A stretch of 64,000 bases of DNA, taken from the NCBI GenBank assembly GCA_003988855.1, contig QYAI01000010.1:124001-188000 (forward strand). Direction: 5' to 3'. This DNA is from Arachnopeziza araneosa. Its lineage: Eukaryota > Ascomycota > Leotiomycetes > Helotiales > Arachnopezizaceae. The notes beneath the pieces are model-generated. The model had not been told where the DNA came from, searched no databases, and was given only the letters and a program-made list of their open reading frames with translations. A program made the translations under genes and the position numbers. Within the stretch, counting starts at the first letter, position 1. The number at the start of each line of letters is the position of its first letter. This document shows, piece after piece, positions 61,518 to 64,000 of this stretch.

Positions 61518-62231
61518 CTAAGAGAATCCAGTAATCCTTTGGTAGTAATTTTCTCTCTCTTGCTCCACCTCCACCTGCTCCTCTAGATGATCATGCTCAT
61601 CATAAGAGTCTACATACCGAATACGACAAAAGTAACCGTCTTCATGATTCATCCCAATAATATCTGCAACCCCTTCCACCCCCTCCCATCTGATCCTCTC
61701 GTCCAGAAAATCTGAAGTATAAAGATATCTCTCAGTCCACGTTCCAATTTCCTCGCCTTCGAAAATATCATCCCACATATGCTTGTCCAGCCTATGATCC
61801 CATGGTCTTTGACCCGGTAACGGTGGTAGTCCTATCTCTAACTGCTCGGTTTGTCTTCGCAGAAAGATTATTCTGTTTTTGGTACGGATTTTGTAAATGG
61901 CATTCTCCAAGGTTTCGTTTTGGCACAGGAGCCAAAGAGGAGATTTTTTTGGTTGGAAAATGGAAAGAAAGTTAAAAATATTGTTGGTGGAAAGAGCGAG
62001 GAAGCTTCGGATGGTGGTAAGACACTTCGGAAGTTCGAAAACCATAGTGAAGAAATGTGAGTTGTGGAGATAAAGGTATAGAACGTAAACGAATACTGCT
62101 TTATGAGCCAGGAGGAAAAGGGAATGAATGGTATCGAGTGTTATATCATTTTTGAAGGTTAATAAATACTGTGTAATAGCAGACGATAGAGTGACACTAG
62201 TCTCCCTAATGAGAAATTCGGATGAGAACAT
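61518..62231 (-). CDS. Orphan hypothetical protein
   Basis: An open frame of 237 aa, no family recognised. The N-terminal ~60 residues are hydrophobic (HKAVFVYVLYLYLHNSHFF) and may be upstream leader; a start at MVFELPKCLTT (62045) would give about 175 aa. The C-terminal half is polar and acidic (WDDIFEGEEIGTWTERY, YFCRIRYVDSYDEHDHLEEQ) and ends in a Glu-rich helix. The segment WEGVEGVADIIGMNHEDGYFC resembles a chromo-like beta barrel by eye (W, then YFCRIRYVD), which is a weak guess. Promoter side faces OLA1's 3' end. Confidence 0.5.
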   Translation of the reverse strand: MFSSEFLIRETSVTLSSAITQYLLTFKNDITLDTIHSLFLLAHKAVFVYVLYLYLHNSHFFTMVFELPKCLTTIRSFLALSTNNIFNFLSIFQPKKSPLWLLCQNETLENAIYKIRTKNRIIFLRRQTEQLEIGLPPLPGQRPWDHRLDKHMWDDIFEGEEIGTWTERYLYTSDFLDERIRWEGVEGVADIIGMNHEDGYFCRIRYVDSYDEHDHLEEQVEVEQERENYYQRITGFS

Positions 62232-62457
62232 CTCATTTTGCCTACCTAAGTAATACCCGTCGAAAAGATTTTAAGTTGAAGGATTTTTAAGTCTTACCGG
62301 AAAAGATTAGAGAGATGTCCGTTATGAAGCTAGCCGCCTCTCGAAATCATAACCGGCTACTTTTTCGCGGAAAATATCAAGTGTTTTTTCCCGCAACGAA
62401 TACCGAGGTAGCATTGATGATTCTTGACTTTATTTGATTCTCTATAATTTGAGGTGA

Positions 62458-63980
62458 TTATCCCTTGGCAGCGCCAGCCTTGATAAGCAAGATATCGCCA
62501 TCCTCAACGCTATTCATAGTCAGTAGGAAATAAACCTCAAAAATTTTCGAAGACACTTACACATAATCCTTTCCTTTCGTCAAGACTTTTCCCTTAGCTT
62601 TGACTTCGGCTTCATCCCCCAGTTCCTTCAGAGCACTGAAATTATAGACAATAGCTTGAATGAAGGTTTTCTCGAAATCACCATGGATGACACCTGCAGC
62701 TTGTGGTGCCTTGGTCCCATTTCGGATTGTCCATTGTCGGACTTCATCTGTACCAGTTGTGAAAAATGAACCTAGGTTCAAGACTTTTCGCATAGTAGTG
62801 ATGAGCTTAGGGAGAGCGGAGTCAACGCCAAGGGTCTTCAGCTCTGCTTGAGCTTCCTTCTCGGTTTCAAAGCGGGTAAGACGTTCTTCAAGACAAATAG
62901 AAATTGGTAAGATAGGGTCACCAGCAGCGTGTTCCTTGATCCATTCCATAACTTTGCCAAGATGCTTGTTCTTCTTGCGGATGTAGTCTTTCTCTGAGAG
63001 GTTGATCAGGTATACAACTGGCTTAGCTGTGAGGAGGAATAGAGGATTAATGAACTCGACCTGAAATACTTGTTAATAATGTGGCCTTGAAAAAACTTGA
63101 ATTAGAAGTGGATGATCATGTGGTGTTCAGAACGGGTTTCGTATCTCATGATGCTCTCTGCGTTTATTGTGAGGCATTCGACGAGCTGGGATTATCAGGC
63201 CTCATGGCCTTTTGTCATCATAACAAGAGTTTTACAGAAGGAAACCTGGCATACCTCTTTGACGGACCAGTCTCCTTTTCGAACATCACCACCTCCTTGG
63301 AGCAGAGCAAGAACCTTCTCAACACAGGCTTCTTCCTCTTTCAGCTTTTTCATCTCCAAGCTTTGACCACCTCTTCGAGTCAATTTCTTCAAGTTCTCGA
63401 GTGCCTTCTCAGTAAACTCGATATCCTTGATCCTCAACTCCTCACTAATGATTGTCAGATCCCGGACAGGATCAACATCTCCTTCGATATGGATAATCTC
63501 TGCGTCATCGAAGCACCGAACGACTTGGAAGATGGCATCAACAGCTCTGATATGTGACAAAAAGGAATTTCCAAGACCAGCGCCAGTAGAAGCTCCTCGG
63601 GTCAAACCAGCAATATCGTAGATAGTGAGATGGGCAGGAACTCTAGATTTTGGTTGGTATTTGTCGCAAAGCCAGTCATATCTGTCATCTGGTACAATAA
63701 CACGAGATTCTTCTGGGTCGATGGTTGCGAAAGGAAAGTTCTAACATCGATGAGTATTTATCTTGAACTTTTGGCATAGGAACATACAGCGGGATTACCA
63801 AGAGAGCATTTAGTGATAGCTTGAAAGAGTGTTGATTTTCCCACGTTCGCAAGACCAACCTGGATTCATCAGCAAAATCCTAAGATGCTTGCAAGAGCAG
63901 CGTACGATTCCACTCTTCAAATTGTTCCCCGGCCTGCCCAGCAGGATCTTCTCCTCCTTGGCAGCTTTCTTGGGAGGCAT
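62458..63980 (-). CDS. OLA1: Obg-like ATPase OLA1/YchF
   Basis: Exons 63980-63906, 63859-63788, 63740-63255, 63060-62561 and 62509-62458 give 394 aa, the usual length for eukaryotic OLA1. It starts MPPKKAAKEEKILLGRPGNN. Motifs are G1 GLANVGKST (27-35), G3 DIAGLTRGAS (from 91), and the nucleotide-specificity loop NLSEKDY (231-237), whose NxxE form favours ATP over GTP. A C-terminal TGS domain ends in VVEDGDILLIKAGAAKG. It is a cytosolic translation-associated P-loop ATPase linked to stress responses. The third intron (63061-63254, 194 bp) is long compared with the other three (46-51 bp). Confidence 0.97.
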
Positions 63981-64000
63981 ATTCTTCCTACTGACGTGCT

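Overview
The window reads as nuclear DNA of a filamentous ascomycete (Pezizomycotina). Genes are split by many short introns, mostly 44-60 bp, with GT-AG ends and branch sites of the CTAAC/CTGAC type. Conserved genes are typical fungal orthologues: PRP4 kinase, TMA7, OLA1, Sgt2, an Hmt1-type ABC transporter, an AdipoR/Izh receptor, a Ran1-like kinase and annexin. A Leotiomycete (Helotiales-like) is my best guess from protein flavour and gene spacing, but this is inference. All exon coordinates were worked out by hand from splice signals and reading-frame continuity.

Layout. 1-3.3 kb: 3'-truncated annexin (-) divergent from an unknown nucleotidyltransferase-like gene (+). 3.8-5.1 kb: decayed relic resembling the N-terminal region of fungal STAND/NLR proteins (-). 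5.6-9.5 kb: a six-exon gene encoding about 1166 aa that joins a Rad23-type XPC-binding domain and UBA domain to a fungal AAA+ ATPase; this is the most unusual item here. 9.8-12.6 kb: a divergent pair of unknown genes (a C2H2 zinc-finger protein and its partner), both carrying frame breaks. 13.8-17.2 kb: TMA7 (-) and PRP4 kinase (+), head to head. 18.8-19.7 kb: an orphan with one membrane segment. 23.9-25.5 kb: a Ran1/Sks1-type kinase isolated between two deserts of about 4 kb. 29.8 kb: an orphan.

33.2-35.5 kb: a CSN8/PSMD8/eIF3K-like gene (-) and an AdipoR/Izh receptor (+) share a 253-bp promoter. 36.4-37.7 kb: a broken P/Q-rich gene whose 5' part is a diverged copy of the annexin N-terminal coding repeat 36 kb away. 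38.7-39.7 kb: a short-chain dehydrogenase. 41.5 kb: possible LTR. 44.5-45.9 kb: secreted WSC-GH128 beta-glucanase. 49.1-51.9 kb: a 957-aa orphan with a disordered tail. 55.1-59.4 kb: a 16-exon Hmt1-type transporter. 60.2-61.3 kb: Sgt2. 61.5-62.2 kb: orphan. 62.5-64.0 kb: OLA1.

The genes do not form a metabolic cluster. The window mixes housekeeping genes (splicing, translation, tail-anchored protein targeting, stress ATPase) with an accessory stretch at 3.8-12.6 kb, where immune-receptor-like debris, the Rad23-AAA chimera and two broken genes sit side by side. No CRISPR, rRNA or credible tRNA was found.
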